60,953 nucleotides of DNA. Origin: Prorocentrum cordatum (Eukaryota > Sar > Dinophyceae > Prorocentrales > Prorocentraceae). Within the stretch, counting starts at the first letter, position 1, and each line of letters starts with the position of its first letter. Both the position numbers and the translations under genes were made by a program. The notes beneath the pieces were generated by a model. It searched no databases and was not told where the DNA came from. It worked only from the letters and a program-made list of their open reading frames with translations. The stretch is from assembly GCA_963575745.1 (NCBI GenBank), contig CAUYUJ010000736.1, forward strand, positions 589,356 through 650,308, in the 5' to 3' direction. Shown here piece after piece: positions 21,401-33,014 of the stretch.

Positions 21401-22328
21401 GTGTAATTTGGTGATTGGTGGTTGGTCGACGGGAGTCACGCAACAGATGAAGATCAGTACCGACCTGCTGCTCATAAGTATGAATTGCATGGTCTGTGCT
21501 TCAAAGAGTCACAGCATGACATTGTGTGTGTGACGTATGGTGCCAGAAATGTGGTACACATTGTGTACTGCATACCATACCACGCATGCGACGTGGCGCG
21601 ACGAACATCAAGATCGCCTTTTAAAGACAGGTAGGCCCCCATGACGGGACCATACCAATAATGCACGCGCACACCATTCAGGGATTATCGCAACGACATG
21701 GGAGTCGGAAAGAGACGGAATTGGGACGGGGGAGAGTAGGGGAAGGGGGCCAAAAGCGCGGGGAAGGACTTGGAGTGGAAACCGTACGGGGCGAGGAGAG
21801 GATGTTGAGCCGAGAAGGGGAAAATACAGGCGGAAAACATTGGAACAGCGGAGAACACCCAGAAGAGAGGATGGTGGAAAGGCGGCGGTATGCATTAGTT
21901 TGTTTTGCTTTTCTGCCCCCTCCGGTTTCTTAACATCAGATTCGCAGGTGCCATATGTGTTGTGTAGATCTTCCTGAGCCAGTTGTTGGTCCTCATGTGA
22001 TGCACCCATGATTGTTGGCGCAAGTCGATTTGATACGTGTTGTTTGTCAGGATATCATGCAGTGGGCATGACTATATTATTCTCTCGTGTTCATATTACC
22101 AGGCTCGTTAGTTTGTTTTCCTCCATCTACAGCAGGTATGTTGTCCGAAATGTGCGTCCGCTTTTCTGTTGCTGGCAACAGGCCATGCTCGCATGGTATG
22201 CGCGGCTGTCAGTCTTCAGTGATGCACGTACACGAAATTACAATGAGTACTCCCCCGCTGTAGCTGTTCAAAGATTCAACTTCGAACGTTTGTCGCACCA
22301 TTCCTTTACTTACGGCCAGGTCCTTCGG
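18456..22328. other. AT-richer region, no intact gene
   Basis: Base composition is clearly lower in GC than the rest of the window. It holds AAC-rich tracts at 19515-19562 and 19978-20045, a GTGTGTGT run at 21123-21136, and no frame above about 160 codons. On the minus strand, short coding-like runs appear in different frames between about 20250 and 21080, for example LAILNNFAYACNDLWLRVTL, SHNTLFGTYMSIPCAIQI and NLLRDSIDVFSVSLSTSV. These may be remnants of a membrane-protein gene. No family recognised. Confidence 0.35.
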
Positions 22329-22526
22329 CTTAGCGTGTCGCAGCGCTGGTCCTGGCCCACCACGCATCGGCGCGAAACGCTAATCAGGCCAGGGTCCCCA
22401 AGCGTCAACGTCCCGACATCTCTCGACCCTCCGGCGAAGCGGAGCGACACGCCATCCGCTCGCAGGACATAACGTGTCGTTGGGGCCACCGTGGCGATAC
22501 GCTGAGGAAAAGTTCTTGACCGTATC
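22329..22526 (+). repeat. Interspersed repeat copy A with inverted-repeat ends
   Basis: Begins CTTAGCGTGTCG and reaches CGATACGCTGAG at 22495-22506, close to an inverted copy of its start. Similarity to 25331-25527 continues about 20 bp beyond that to TTCTTGACCGTA. Internal CGACACGC/GCGTGTCG pairs make it self-complementary. Left flanks of the two copies differ, so the left edge is a real boundary. MITE-like non-autonomous DNA transposon is one reading; no target-site duplication was evident. Confidence 0.65.
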
Positions 22527-24044
22527 CCCTTCTCTCCAATCCAGCGACGGTGTGCGCTCACACAAACGCGTTGGGCTTGGAGGCCCAACAAGCAGAGCAA
22601 GCGATCGCTTTAGGCGTGCATGTTTTTGGCCTCTTGTATTTCGGTCGCCAATTAGTAGCAATTCGCACACCATGGGTTGGTATGCTGGTGACAGCATAGT
22701 GCACGTTGAGGTTCTCGATCTCTTCCCGATCCTATCGAAGATAATGATCTGTATTGATGCCCTGCTCTTGACGTAGACCTCTTCACATGGGAACCCCCAC
22801 CCTTGGCAACGTGCATCGAATTCAAGAAAGCCGAGTGCATGTTTCTTCTGCTGAGCGCCTGCAGCGAAGAAGTTCGGCGACGTAGAAAGAGGTCGTAACT
22901 CTGTCACCACGATGCTTTGGTGTCCCCTTCCTTCCTGAATCCTTCCAGCGGTCAGGCACATTCGCTCACCACAAGTTGCTGCATCACTTTACCAGTACAC
23001 CCCCATGCCGGGAGCAGAACCAGGCGTTCTCATATCCCATCAGTTCGAACGAGGTGTTGTCCACAGTTCGACTCGACGGATTGGCACGGACGCGTGCTGC
23101 CCTGCACGATTGCGAGGATGTTCCGCAGCGGGCGGTCCTCGTGGCAGCTCAGTCGACCCACGCGGGGGTCGACTGAGCCGATCGCCCTGTGCCGCTGGCT
23201 ACCCCTGGACGGAGCAACTTCGGGCCCCGAGGCCGCGGCCTCGTGGGGGCACCTCGGGGGCCTGGGAGCCGTCTTGGAGCCCCTTTAGGGGGCCATCCCC
23301 GAGCCTCGGGTCGTGCCGGGGGCCGTTCTCGGACCCCGTCGGACAATCTTCGGCGACCCTGGGGAGGGACTGGGAGGTCCTGCAGCCGCAGGGGGGCAGG
23401 GCAACCTCGGGCGGTCAGACGAGTGAGGCACCCTACCCGCGTTGGCCTCTCTTGGCGCCAGCAAATTCCAAAATCCTTCAAAAACCTAAGGAAAATCAAT
23501 GATTTGGCCTCCCCAGAACGAGAGAGAAGGCAGGAGACGTGAAGCGCGGAGGAGCGCTCTGACAGCGCCTTCGCCTTCGCACGGGGCCTCTACAGGAGCG
23601 ACACGCGCACTCCAGCACGCCCGTGAAGCGCTTGCTCAGCGAGTAAAGCTTACTCCGAAAAGGTCCCTGTGGGCTACCAGGCAGGGCTGCTCACGAGCCG
23701 ATTCGACCTCCAATCCGATCCGGCGCGAACCGAGGCCCTCTCTGGGCTGCCAGGGCTGAGCGCCATCAGCGATCCCAGATGCTCCGATGCCGATCCGATT
23801 CCGCGACGGTCGAGGCGCGGTCCGATCCGTTGCTGGTCCGATCCGATCTCGCGATTCGGTGCAGCTCGGACCTGCCAGGGCTTCGGGGCAGAATGCCCCA
23901 GACAGCAGCTCCTTGCGAGCTGAGGGGGTTTTCCCCCCCCGTTCGGGGCGGTAACAGGCCAAGGGGGAGCAGCAGTCCTGGCAGGGTGTGTGCAAAAATT
24001 GCCTGCTGGCGACAGTACGGAACGCTTGGTTTAGCAGCGTCAAC
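22527..24044. other. No gene recognised; GGCC-rich and GATCCGAT repeats
   Basis: A CTTGG/GGCC low-complexity block spans about 23215-23400, and CCGATCC-type motifs recur at 23710-23850. Open frames are short and overlapping. Confidence 0.4.
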
Positions 24045-24182
24045 CGAGGAGGATGAGGAGGAGGAGGAGGAACAGGAGGAGGAGGAGGAGGGAAAAGAGA
24101 AGGATAAGGAGGAGGAGGAGAATAAAGAGGAGAAGAAGAAGGAAGATGGTGAGAAAGAGGAGAATGAGAAGGAGGAGGGCGA
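24045..24182. repeat. GAG/GGA purine microsatellite
   Basis: GAGGAG and GAAGAA triplets with AAG variants; poly-Glu on the plus strand and poly-Ser or poly-Leu on the minus strand. Confidence 0.92.
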
Positions 24183-25330
24183 AGCAGGCACTGGTTCGCA
24201 GTCTGCCAAAGGGCAGTCTGGTTCGAGTTGGATACGGGACAGATTTCCCATTCCGTCAAAGTTGAATAGCGACGCTTATCAAGTTCCACCACGTACGTTG
24301 TAGATTCGTCATCATACATTCCATTAATCATGGTTCGATCCCGCCATTTGTTGTTCGTGCGAAAATCATGTATGGATTGGATAGCTGTTGGCACCCATAT
24401 ACGTAAAGCTCCAAATATTGAACGATCCTAACACATCCGAAGTAACCTCATGGTAAGGTGTATAGCTTTTCCGTTCAGCGTATTTCAAATCGCGTTGGCC
24501 GTAATTGCTTGTGTTCGGTCGTTCAGTGAACACATGCAGATCATAGTAGCAGAGCGTCGCAAAGCCAAGGAATACTTGATGCGACGGTAAAACCAGAAGC
24601 AGAGATGCCGACTCGTATTGTTGGTTTGCCCTCGGGGGCTAGGACGAGTGCTCTGCGCAGTCGGCGCTCGATGCTTCGGCCAGGGATGGTTCTTCCCGCT
24701 TCGGCTCCACTTGCTTCCAGGCTGCAAAGAGTCCCGAGTGCCAGCCGTGTGTTCTCCCACCCACCAGACGCAAAAGCAAGAAGTGCGTGGCCCTTGGGGT
24801 CCCGACTCTTCCGAGTCACAGCCAGTCCCGTCGTTGCCGCACGCAGCGTCGCAACAATTCGATTGTGTTTGGAGGTCTTCGGCGTGCCCGGGCAGTGGTC
24901 ATTCGGGGGGCCTCTTGGAGTCTTCGTGCTGGCCTCTAACGGTGAAGGGGCTACGCTGTCAACATTCATGTGTAGGGGCCGTGCTTGGCCCATCAGGCCA
25001 GGCGAGCGTTGCTGGCGAAGGCGACTGTTTCGGCGCCAGTGTGGAGCCTGCAACGTCTCGAGCCCCTGGCACGCAGTTGGGTGGACAAGTGGATGCGCCA
25101 GTGGAATCCGTCGGAGCTGGAGGACAAGCCTTGGTTCGCGAGGGCGGAAGTCATGCATTGGTTGCAGAAAGTGGCGAGCAATACCAACAATTCGTTTCTC
25201 ACCAGAGTTCCAAGTAGTTTCACGTATTGTTCCAGTTCGAGCTTTACGTGAAGGGTTTTTTCAAGCATAACGCTTGGGTTACGTGGTATGCGGTAACATC
25301 CCGCCTCTGAATCTGAATACTAAACGTTGG
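24183..25330 (+). other. Mostly open region; short coding-like fragment near 25 kb
   Basis: Two plus-strand frames (24605-25270 and 24618-25217) and one minus-strand frame (24541-25158) are all open, so openness alone is not evidence. The third plus frame at 24985-25251 reads SWVDKWMRQWNPSELEDKPW then FARAEVMHWLQKVASNTNNS, which looks more like real protein than its neighbours. No family recognised; it may be an exon or a decayed fragment. Confidence 0.25.
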
Positions 25331-25527
25331 CTTAGCGTGTCGCCCCGCTGGTTCTGGCCCACCACGCTTCGGCGCGACGCGCTATCCGCGTCCCAATTCC
25401 CAAGCGACAACGTCCCGATCCTTGGCAAGCCTGTGGAGTGGAGCGACACGCTATCCGCTTGCAGGGCACAGCGTGTCGCCGGGGCCGCCGCCACGACACG
25501 CTGAGAAAAAGTTTCTGGTCGTAAGGG
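25331..25527 (+). repeat. Interspersed repeat copy B with inverted-repeat ends
   Basis: Starts CTTAGCGTGTCG, passes CGACACGCTGAG at 25494-25505, and ends near TTTCTGGTCGTA. About 80% or so by eye to copy A at 22329, same orientation, roughly 3 kb away. Confidence 0.65.
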
Positions 25528-25589
25528 CGTCTTGGAAGCCTCGTGCGGGCCTACTAAAGTGTTGTGAAACTTCTCGGGGGCCTCTCGAG

Positions 25590-25850
25590 GGACTCCGGGG
25601 AGGAGGAGGAGGAGGAGGAGGAGGGGGAGGAGGAGGAGGAGAAAGAGGAAGAGGAAGAGGAAGAGGAAGAGAAGGAGGAGGAGGAGGAGGAGGAGGAGCA
25701 GAAGCAGGGAAAGGAGGATGAGGACGAGGAAGAGCAGAAGGAGAAGGATATCGAGGAGGAGGAGGAGGAGGAGGACGACGACGACGACGACGAGGGCGAG
25801 AAGGAGGAGACCGACGAGGAGCAGGAAGACGAGGCCTTCTTGGAGGGGTC
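25590..25850. repeat. GAG/GAC microsatellite tract
   Basis: GGAGGA, GAGGAA and finally GACGAC triplets. Encodes poly-Glu/Asp in the plus frame and Ser/Leu/Pro tracts in minus frames. Confidence 0.93.
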
Positions 25851-28198
25851 GCTTCCCGCGGCTCGCCCCTGGCGTGTTTTCGGGACCTCCTCGTGGGACC
25901 GTCTTGGGGGCCTCTCCCATGCCGCCCTGGGGCAATCCTGCGAACCTCTGGGGCCGTCTTGGACGCTTTTACCAGGTGCAACGACAGGGGGGGATAGGCA
26001 TGGGCGGGATGCATCGACATCCAATCGCCCATGGATCGCCGATAGGAATCTGATAGCTTCGCCCCGGCCAGGAAAGTGTGGACTTACTCTCAAGGACCTA
26101 TCACCGATCTGTCTGCGATGTATCGCTGATTCCAGGTCGATGCTTTCCCCTCAGTGCCAGTCCCCGCCGATCGCTGCCCCACATTTTACGTTAGACCGAA
26201 AAGTTTGGAATGCGAAATTATACAGCAAGGGTACGGTTCTCAGTCATTTTGGCGTCGTGGGCCGGTCGCATGGGCTCCCAAGACAGCCCAACAGATTTCT
26301 GGAGGTTGGAAAGAAGCGTGGCATAAAGGGGTGTGGTGTCAATGCTGAAAAAAAGAGCGATGTTACTTACAATAATCGAAGTGCGTTGCATCCCGATTTC
26401 AACAGCGGTGGCCTTGCGCCAACCGCCTCAAACAACACCACATTTCCTCCCGCACGAGTCCCTGGGACCATATTGCGGTTCCTTGGAAGGTTGGGCCGTA
26501 CAGAGCGTATCGAGAACCCCAGAAAGGTCCATGCGGAAAATTCCGAGAGCGCCAAGAGGCTCCTAGAGATTTCTTGAGTTCGGGGGAGCCCAGCACTTAA
26601 AGAGTGTTTACGTGGAGCGATTCAAAAGGATTGGAGGGCACTCCATTCAGTGCCTCGCGGCGCGGTGGCGGTAATCAAGACATCCGTCGTCAGCCCTGGC
26701 TGGCCTGTAGCCGAGTTGATCCTGGCCTTGTCCTGGGTCGCCGCGCTGGCTCTGCGACTGGGGAGCGCATGGAGGCAGAGGAAATCGCTGTGGGCTGCTG
26801 CTTGTTCCCAGAACGTTGCAAGTCTAAACTAGCCACCCACACGGCCGCTCGCCCAAGGGCTGTTGCTCCGCGTGCTCAGGGGGGCGAGCGCCGGCCGCCA
26901 GCTCGTGCTTCTCTGGCCCCGTTGCGTCGCAAGCGTCGCAAATGCTTCAGCTCCCCCTTGGTTGCCGCCAAGCACTCTGGGGCATCGCGTGCACCGTGTG
27001 TCGACCGGTGCCAAGCGGTGCGCGATCTAACGGCCAACGCAGGGGAGTTTCCTTACGATCCCAGGGCAACGGTGGCCCAACTTGCCTAATAGGCTGCAGC
27101 GGCTGTTCTGCACGGGCTTTTCAGTCACATCCGCGTCATTACAACGGACAGTTGCGCTTGTGATGCCCACGCGTCGTGATCTTCACACCACGTGATCTGA
27201 TTTGCCTTGTATCTGGCCCAGAGATACCGATAAATGCTTGCAATGCGTATTTATGTGCTATGTGTTCCGTGGCCAAGGAAGACAGTATAGGCAGTAATGT
27301 TGTAAGGAAGTGTTGCAAAAGAAGGGGCCACGCTCACTTCGCAAAGAAGTAGCAGCTTCGACGTATGCCCCATGAGTGTGAGTATACATGTATGCCCGTG
27401 TTCTGGAGTTCCAAACATCGGTCCCCGTGGCGCGTCCCAGTTCCAATCATGTGGACAAGATTTGGCCATGTCGTCTGGGCATACTGATGCCGTATTCCCA
27501 TTGATTGTCAGTTTTCCAGTGCACACACGCACACACAAACGGCACATCTTTCGAGACGGGAAGATAACTTACTCCAGCCACAATGAGGCTCTTGTAGCCC
27601 AACCCGCCAGTGGAGTAGCGACAAGGACACGATCCTGGTGAGCACCCGCCCCCCCACATACAATTCCTTTGTTGTCCTCCTTCCTTCGGGAGGCGGGAGC
27701 TGAGGAAGCAGCCGCCCGCAGGCCGTAAGTGAATGATCATCCAACGCGTTGCGCGCGGGCCGATCGTTGCACGAAGCGGGCGGACGGGGGATCGGCAATC
27801 GAGTGTTCTTCGGCACGCCCGGCGCCCTGCCACGCAACGGCGGAAGCCCGCGCCGCGATGCAGCAGATGTTGTCTGGGGTTGTCCGACCGTGCGACGCGC
27901 CGCGCCCGAAGCGGCACCCTGCAAGCGAACGGCAGGCACTCGGAACCGCTGGGCGAAGTCCGTCCGTGCGACACGCCGTGCCCGATTGTCGAATAGCAGG
28001 CACCCCGACATCGCGGGGGCGTGACGCCCCCAGCCTTCAGTTGGCAGCACACTTGGTGCCATGAAACATGGGCAGGGCCGCCTGCGTAACGCTGCCAGCG
28101 TGATGGGTATGGGCAGAGCCAATGTGTAACGCGAACCTACCCGCACGCACATGCGCATGTCAGCAACAATGCCGAGGACCGTGCGATACACGCATGAC
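25851..28198. other. No supported gene
   Basis: Includes another CTTGG/GGCC block at 25880-25970 and two related GC-rich strings near 27890 and 27970 (TGCGACGCGCCG and TGCGACACGCCG). A minus frame at 27251-27547 and a plus frame at 26604-27089 are open but carry no recognisable motif. Confidence 0.4.
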
Positions 28199-28441
28199 TT
28201 AGCTCAAGTCCCCAGGGCACCGAGCATCGGCATACCGAAACCGCGAACGATCCAAAAAACGTCGACTTCCATTTAATACTGCCAATGTCGTGCAGTACAT
28301 CAGTCGTCGTGTTGATGCATCTGCAGGGTCACAAACGACAGACCAGTCGCTTAGATTGTCCATTAACTCTGTTATTTTCGATAGTCGCCTCCAGATCTTT
28401 GTTGACAGAGCGTGCAGGGCGATGGATAATGGCCCTGGCAT
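28199..28441 (-). other. Short coding-like open frame, unidentified
   Basis: An 80-codon minus frame reads RRLSKITELMDNLSDWSVV then CDPADASTRRLMYCTTLAVL, with protein-like composition. It lies downstream, on the same strand, of the decayed frame at 28795-29448 and could belong to the same gene. No family recognised. Confidence 0.2.
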
Positions 28442-28794
28442 TAATTCTTATCCCTGACCGTACCTGGACAATAAGGTCGAAGCTTGCGGCGCAAGATTTT
28501 CCCCCCGACCCCCAAAATTAAGATAGAGAGTGTGGCAATGGAGGGAGCTTCGGTGGAAAGATATAGTTGAACCCCAGAACCATCACCTATGCGAACATCA
28601 GCACTGATTTCGGGGGCAGGAGTGGGTGATCAATATCCCCCTCAAGGGTGTGAGGATTCGAATATGCTGTCCATGTAATGCATCACCCCAGCGCCGTCCC
28701 ATACGACGTCCGCCATCCCATTTTCATCATACCAACGGGATTCAGAGTGCATGCCATACCATTGGCGGAGCCAGGGCGCCAACCCTTGTGAGTT

Positions 28795-29448
28795 CTAACA
28801 TTCTGTCTCTCCGCTAACGCAGCCGCAAGGGCCAACCCTATGAATATTTAGAGTCGGTGGGTTAGGCTGCGCATCGGTGAGGTCCCAGGACACACACATG
28901 AATGGCAGCATTGTTTCTGCTACGGTATGCGGGCCCACGTTAGCAGGGTTCCGCCGCGCGTTGCCAAGCTGTCTGAAACGGACGGTATACGGCAGTGCCA
29001 ACACATAGTCGCAAGTCGTGTGTTGATTCGACTCCCTCATTGCCGTCAAAGAAGAAATTCGCATAGCACTAACGATATCCAGTGGGACAGGGTCGCAGAT
29101 CAGTGCTTCCAACATGTCGCACAACACCTCCAGCGTTGCATTGCGATATAAATAGACTGTGTGGTACCCGTACAGATGTGCCCCACAAACTAGCCCAGGG
29201 TCACTTGCTAAATATCCGAATAATTCGGGTGAGTATTGCCAGATCAGTTCTTATCGGATTTAGTTTGCCAGCCGTATGCCTTTCATCCGGAACACGATCG
29301 ACAGGATGTTCTGCCCGAAATATTGGGTCTCGTAGTTGTCTAAATATTGCACGAGTGTTGGCCGCCGAAAGGTTTTGCGGTATTGGCACCCGAGATGCAT
29401 GATTGAGTTCGCGGATTTCGAATTGCCGATGTCGTTTTGGTGATGGAT
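28795..29448 (-). pseudogene. Degenerate coding-like region, unknown protein
   Basis: From 29448 a minus frame reads HLGCQYRKTFRRPTLVQYLD and YFGQNILSIVFRMKGIRLAN. Two TAA codons follow, at 29260-29262 and 29251-29253. The same frame then continues ELIWQYSPELFGYLASDPG, CGAHLYGYHTVYLYRNATLE and LALPYTVRFRQLGNARRN until 28795. Protein-like composition on both sides of the two stops argues for a gene broken by recent point changes, or an exon pair with a very short intron. LPYTVRFRQ followed by a spaced His recalls the EXS domain of XPR1/SYG1 phosphate exporters, but only faintly, so I do not assign it. Confidence 0.35.
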
Positions 29449-31209
29449 TCATCGGTTTGGACATCTGTTTTGTTGACGTCGTCGGTTCTGGTGCCATTGG
29501 CTGTCGCATCGGCATCGCCTTACAGCTATTGACTCATCCCAGTCCCAGCGTTCTCAGGTGGCGATGCTGGTTCTGAGTTCTCGCACTCCCGCAGCGCCCC
29601 GGTGGCTCGTTAGGTGCACGAGCATCCTTGGCAAAGGAAACAAGAGCGTGCAAGCTGCAATACAGTCAGATGTTTGCCCATGACCGCACTTCCAATTGGT
29701 GATGGTCCCGTGCATGGTTGCCAGACACTGGGTAAGAAGTCGGAGTTAGCCCTCCCAGATACTGCGTGGCAGAGTTTCGAGGGTGCGCATCAGGATGTCG
29801 ATACCCCGAAGGGTTTGGACAGCCAAGACATGTCCCTCGCCATCCGGGAGTCTCGCCGGGCCCAGGGGGAGTCGGAGGGTTCCGACGCGGGTTCGGCAAT
29901 TGGGGCTCGACGAGAGTCGGAAAAGGCAGAACACGTCCACCACCTGGAGAAGACCTCGATGGAGACATGCCCACAATCCGAGCGCGCACGGGCAAGTGTC
30001 GCACCCTCCCGCGGCTCCCTTGGCGTGCCCACTTGCCACGCTTGCTTCATCGCAGAGACGAGGTGGCCCTGAAAAGAGGCACGTCTACCTCCCAAAGCAA
30101 ACGCATCTACAATCTGAGCGCGAATGGGCAGGTGGCACATCCCCTGGCGGCTCCCCCTGCGGGAGCCCAAACGCCGCGTATGCTACATCACGTTATCACG
30201 GTTTGAGCGGATTTGTGTGTGCATTGTTCGTGCGTATTAGTCGGGGCATGATTAAGTTGAGCATGGGTGGATCCGAGTATGAGTCATTTGAGTATGGATG
30301 TTTGTGAGGCTAAGTGTGCGAGAGTTTGCGTGTGAGTGGGTCTGAGAGTGACGGAGTCGAATTGTGCGTCAACATCTGTGTGAGCGAGTCTGATTCCGGG
30401 GGGGTTTAAGCATGGTCAAGTCTGGATGCGAGTTCAATGGTGAGTGGTCTGAACGTGAGAGAAAGAAGGAGGGAGGAGATGGGAGCGAGGAGGTGGAGGC
30501 GCGAAATTCATAAGAAGGACCCTATATTCATGATAAAGAGGAAACATGTTCTGCTGTCGCCCAAAAATCACTTCTAGGTTTGACATTCCAGTCAACATAC
30601 GAACAGCACGGTGCGTACATCGTTGTTGCACCGTCGACAATATGCAACGGCCGATCTGAGTGTTTCTATGTGTGAGTTCTTGAGCGCGCAACCATTACAC
30701 CAAGTCCCATGCGTGAGGTTTGCCATTGTTTTGCGAGGCTTGTTGTAATCTCAAACATGGTTGATTGTCAAAGTAAGGATACCGTCATGTCATACAAGTG
30801 TATGTCTGCACCGAATGTGGCAATCGCGTCACACATCCACAACGATACATGAGGGGCGTTCTGTCGTCTCCAACTGTTGCCTAGACTGCAGAGCGGATTG
30901 AGCCCAACGGTGTTCTTGTCGCCAGGCCAGACCATGTTCTGTCGTTGCCCCCGTGGGGTAGTATCTACCAGTTACGATACTTCGTGCACTTTTCTTCGCG
31001 TTGGCGGTGTCGGTGGAAGGTAAAGGAAATCGCCGGGGGAGTCGGTTGAGGAGGCCTCTAGACAGTGGGGGACGGGGGTAACGACGGGGGGGGGCTCTCC
31101 AAGCTTTGTGTGCTTTTTCACGCAGCTGCGCCTCGCCCGAGGGACGTCTGGGGGGCCGGGCTCGTCCAGAGCTCCCGCTGGGGACCCGGGATGGGACCCG
31201 AGAAGCAGA
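29449..31209. other. No supported gene; GTGAG-rich and short direct repeats
   Basis: GAGCGCG-x-ATGGGCAGGTG-type sequence recurs about 134 bp apart (near 29979 and 30115). A GTGAG/GAGTATG-rich stretch occupies 30200-30420. A minus frame at 30434-30691 contains GRCILSTVQQRCTHRAVRML and IFGRQQNMFPLYHEYRVLL, which may be another short remnant. Confidence 0.35.
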
Positions 31210-31318
31210 CGACCTCTTCCTCCTCCTCCTCATCCTCCTCCTCCTCCTCCTCCTCCTCCTCCTCCTCCTCCTCCTCCTCCTCCTCCTCCTCCTCCTCCTC
31301 CTCCTCCTCCTCCTCCGG
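31210..31318. repeat. CTC trinucleotide microsatellite
   Basis: Almost uninterrupted CTC/TCC triplets for about 105 bp, the purest triplet array in the window. Confidence 0.97.
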
Positions 31319-31611
31319 GGGGAACCATCGACCCCGATCACCCTCTCCTCACCGATAGGGGTGAGCGGCCCCCACGCCGCCCCGGAGCGTGCGGCTCCGC
31401 TACTGGGGGGGGCGGTCCGTCGCCGATCCATCTCGGCGATGTCCCTGCGGTCCCAGGCAACAATGTTTTCATGCCCACGGGCCAGTCTCCCCTCGAGCAT
31501 GGGACGAGCCCCGGGGATTGCCGAGGAGTACCCACCCCGGAATGGGGCCCCTGTGGATGAGCAGCGGGCCCCCGTTGCCACACGGCGTCGGCGCGTTCCA
31601 TCGCCAAATGA

Positions 31612-31843
31612 GGTGGCTTTGGCGCCACGTTTCGGCGGCTCCGCTCCCCGATCCAGGGGGGTTCAATTGCTGGGCGAAGCTGCCCAGCGGTGGTGTTGGC
31701 TGCAGGTCGTCATCGCCATCGTCGTCAGGTGGCCTTGGCGACACGTTTCGGGGGCTACTCTCCCCGATCCAGGGGGTTCAAGTGCTGGGCGAAGCTGCCC
31801 AGCGGTGGTGTTGGCTGCAGGTCGTCATCGCCATCGTCGTCTG
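31612..31843. repeat. Tandem duplication of ~115 bp
   Basis: Two nearly identical copies start GGTGGCTTTGGCG (31612) and GGTGGCCTTGGCG (31728) and share TGCTGGGCGAAGCTGCCCAG and GGCTGCAGGTCGTCATCGCC. Confidence 0.92.
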
Positions 31844-33014
31844 AGTCGCTCATGGCGCCGATCTCGCAGACCAGCACTGCTCTCGGGGGGAAGTGCCTCC
31901 TCAACGGCATCCAGCACTTGATGCCCCGTGGCATTCGGCAGTTCGAGGGGTAAGCAGATTTCTGCAGGGGTAGTCCGAGGGGGGGCGGCGGGAATCCATC
32001 GCTGGGGAGGGGGGGAGGGGCAGGTGGGTTTTGAGGCACGGACGTCTGAGGGGAAAGAGTGGAGAAGAGGATGGCGCACCGTGGTTGTGTTGCCCAGCAT
32101 CTGAACGCTCACGCGCGGACTGGGGCGTGTGGCTTACGGGTTGAGATAGAAGGCTTCACGGAGGTCCATTGAGAATGCCAGGCAAAAATATGCAAGGGAA
32201 GTCGGTTGACAAATAATTCAACCAATTGGGGTCAGAAACATATTCATTGCGAGATACCGTTGGTTCAAGAGCCTTTCGGTTCAAGCAAATTGGTTCTCTA
32301 GTCTCAAGGTTTCGCGTCCACGTGTATCAACTACGTTATCGTTTCTAGCGGTTGTTATGTTCAAATTCGTTTGGGCGTTCGTTTTTGTCTGCGTGCTTTT
32401 TCTGACGCGCGATGGCACGGATGCAACAGATGGTTGCGAATGGTTTTCTGGCAGGTGGCCAGACGAGGACCGTCAGCACTAGACCGCATTCCTCGGCGGG
32501 GCGTGCAGGCCGCCGTGAGCGGTGCTGGGGCCTCATCAGCTCCGTTGCCACGCGAGTGCCACGACGCGCCCGCTCGGACGCACCGTTGTGCGGGGGCCGC
32601 CGCCCAGAGCACTACACGAGTCCAACCTGTAGGCCCGTTGCCCTGGCTCGGGGCTGGGCCCTCGGCGCGGACAGTCACGGGCCTGTCTATCGGCCGCCGA
32701 AGCCAGTGGGCCAGCGCACTTCGCCCGGCCACGGGTCCGCCCCCTGCGTGTGTGGCCCATGGCAGGGCGGACGTGCGTCACAAAGCGCAGCTGGAACTGT
32801 CCAATGCCTTCCTGAACAACTGGAGTGGCAGTCTTCGCCAAATGTTCGAAACAGATGTTATCGATTGTTTTCTTGCTTGCAGCCGTGTGGATGTTCCACC
32901 AATGACACATGTGTAGATAGAAGACACCCATGCGGCTACTCCGTTTGTTCATGAGTCTAAATATGTGCGGTGGCATTCCACCGAATGTGCTCTTTCATTG
33001 TTCATCCGAGTCCA
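31844..33014. other. No supported gene
   Basis: Several mid-sized frames overlap on both strands at 32361-32976 with no motif. GGTTCAAG is repeated near 32262 and 32279. Confidence 0.4.

Noticed and set aside
26700-26725. GAGTTGATCCTGG resembling the start of 18S rRNA
   Set aside because: Only about a dozen bases match and the following sequence does not continue as rRNA.
29251-29262. Reading the two TAA codons as glutamine (alternative code)
   Set aside because: Other degenerate regions here are broken by TAG, TGA and frameshifts as well, and the intact gene uses a normal stop; decay is simpler.
31065-31921. Long Ser, Leu and Pro frames near 31.2 kb
   Set aside because: Caused by the CTC microsatellite and the 115-bp duplication.
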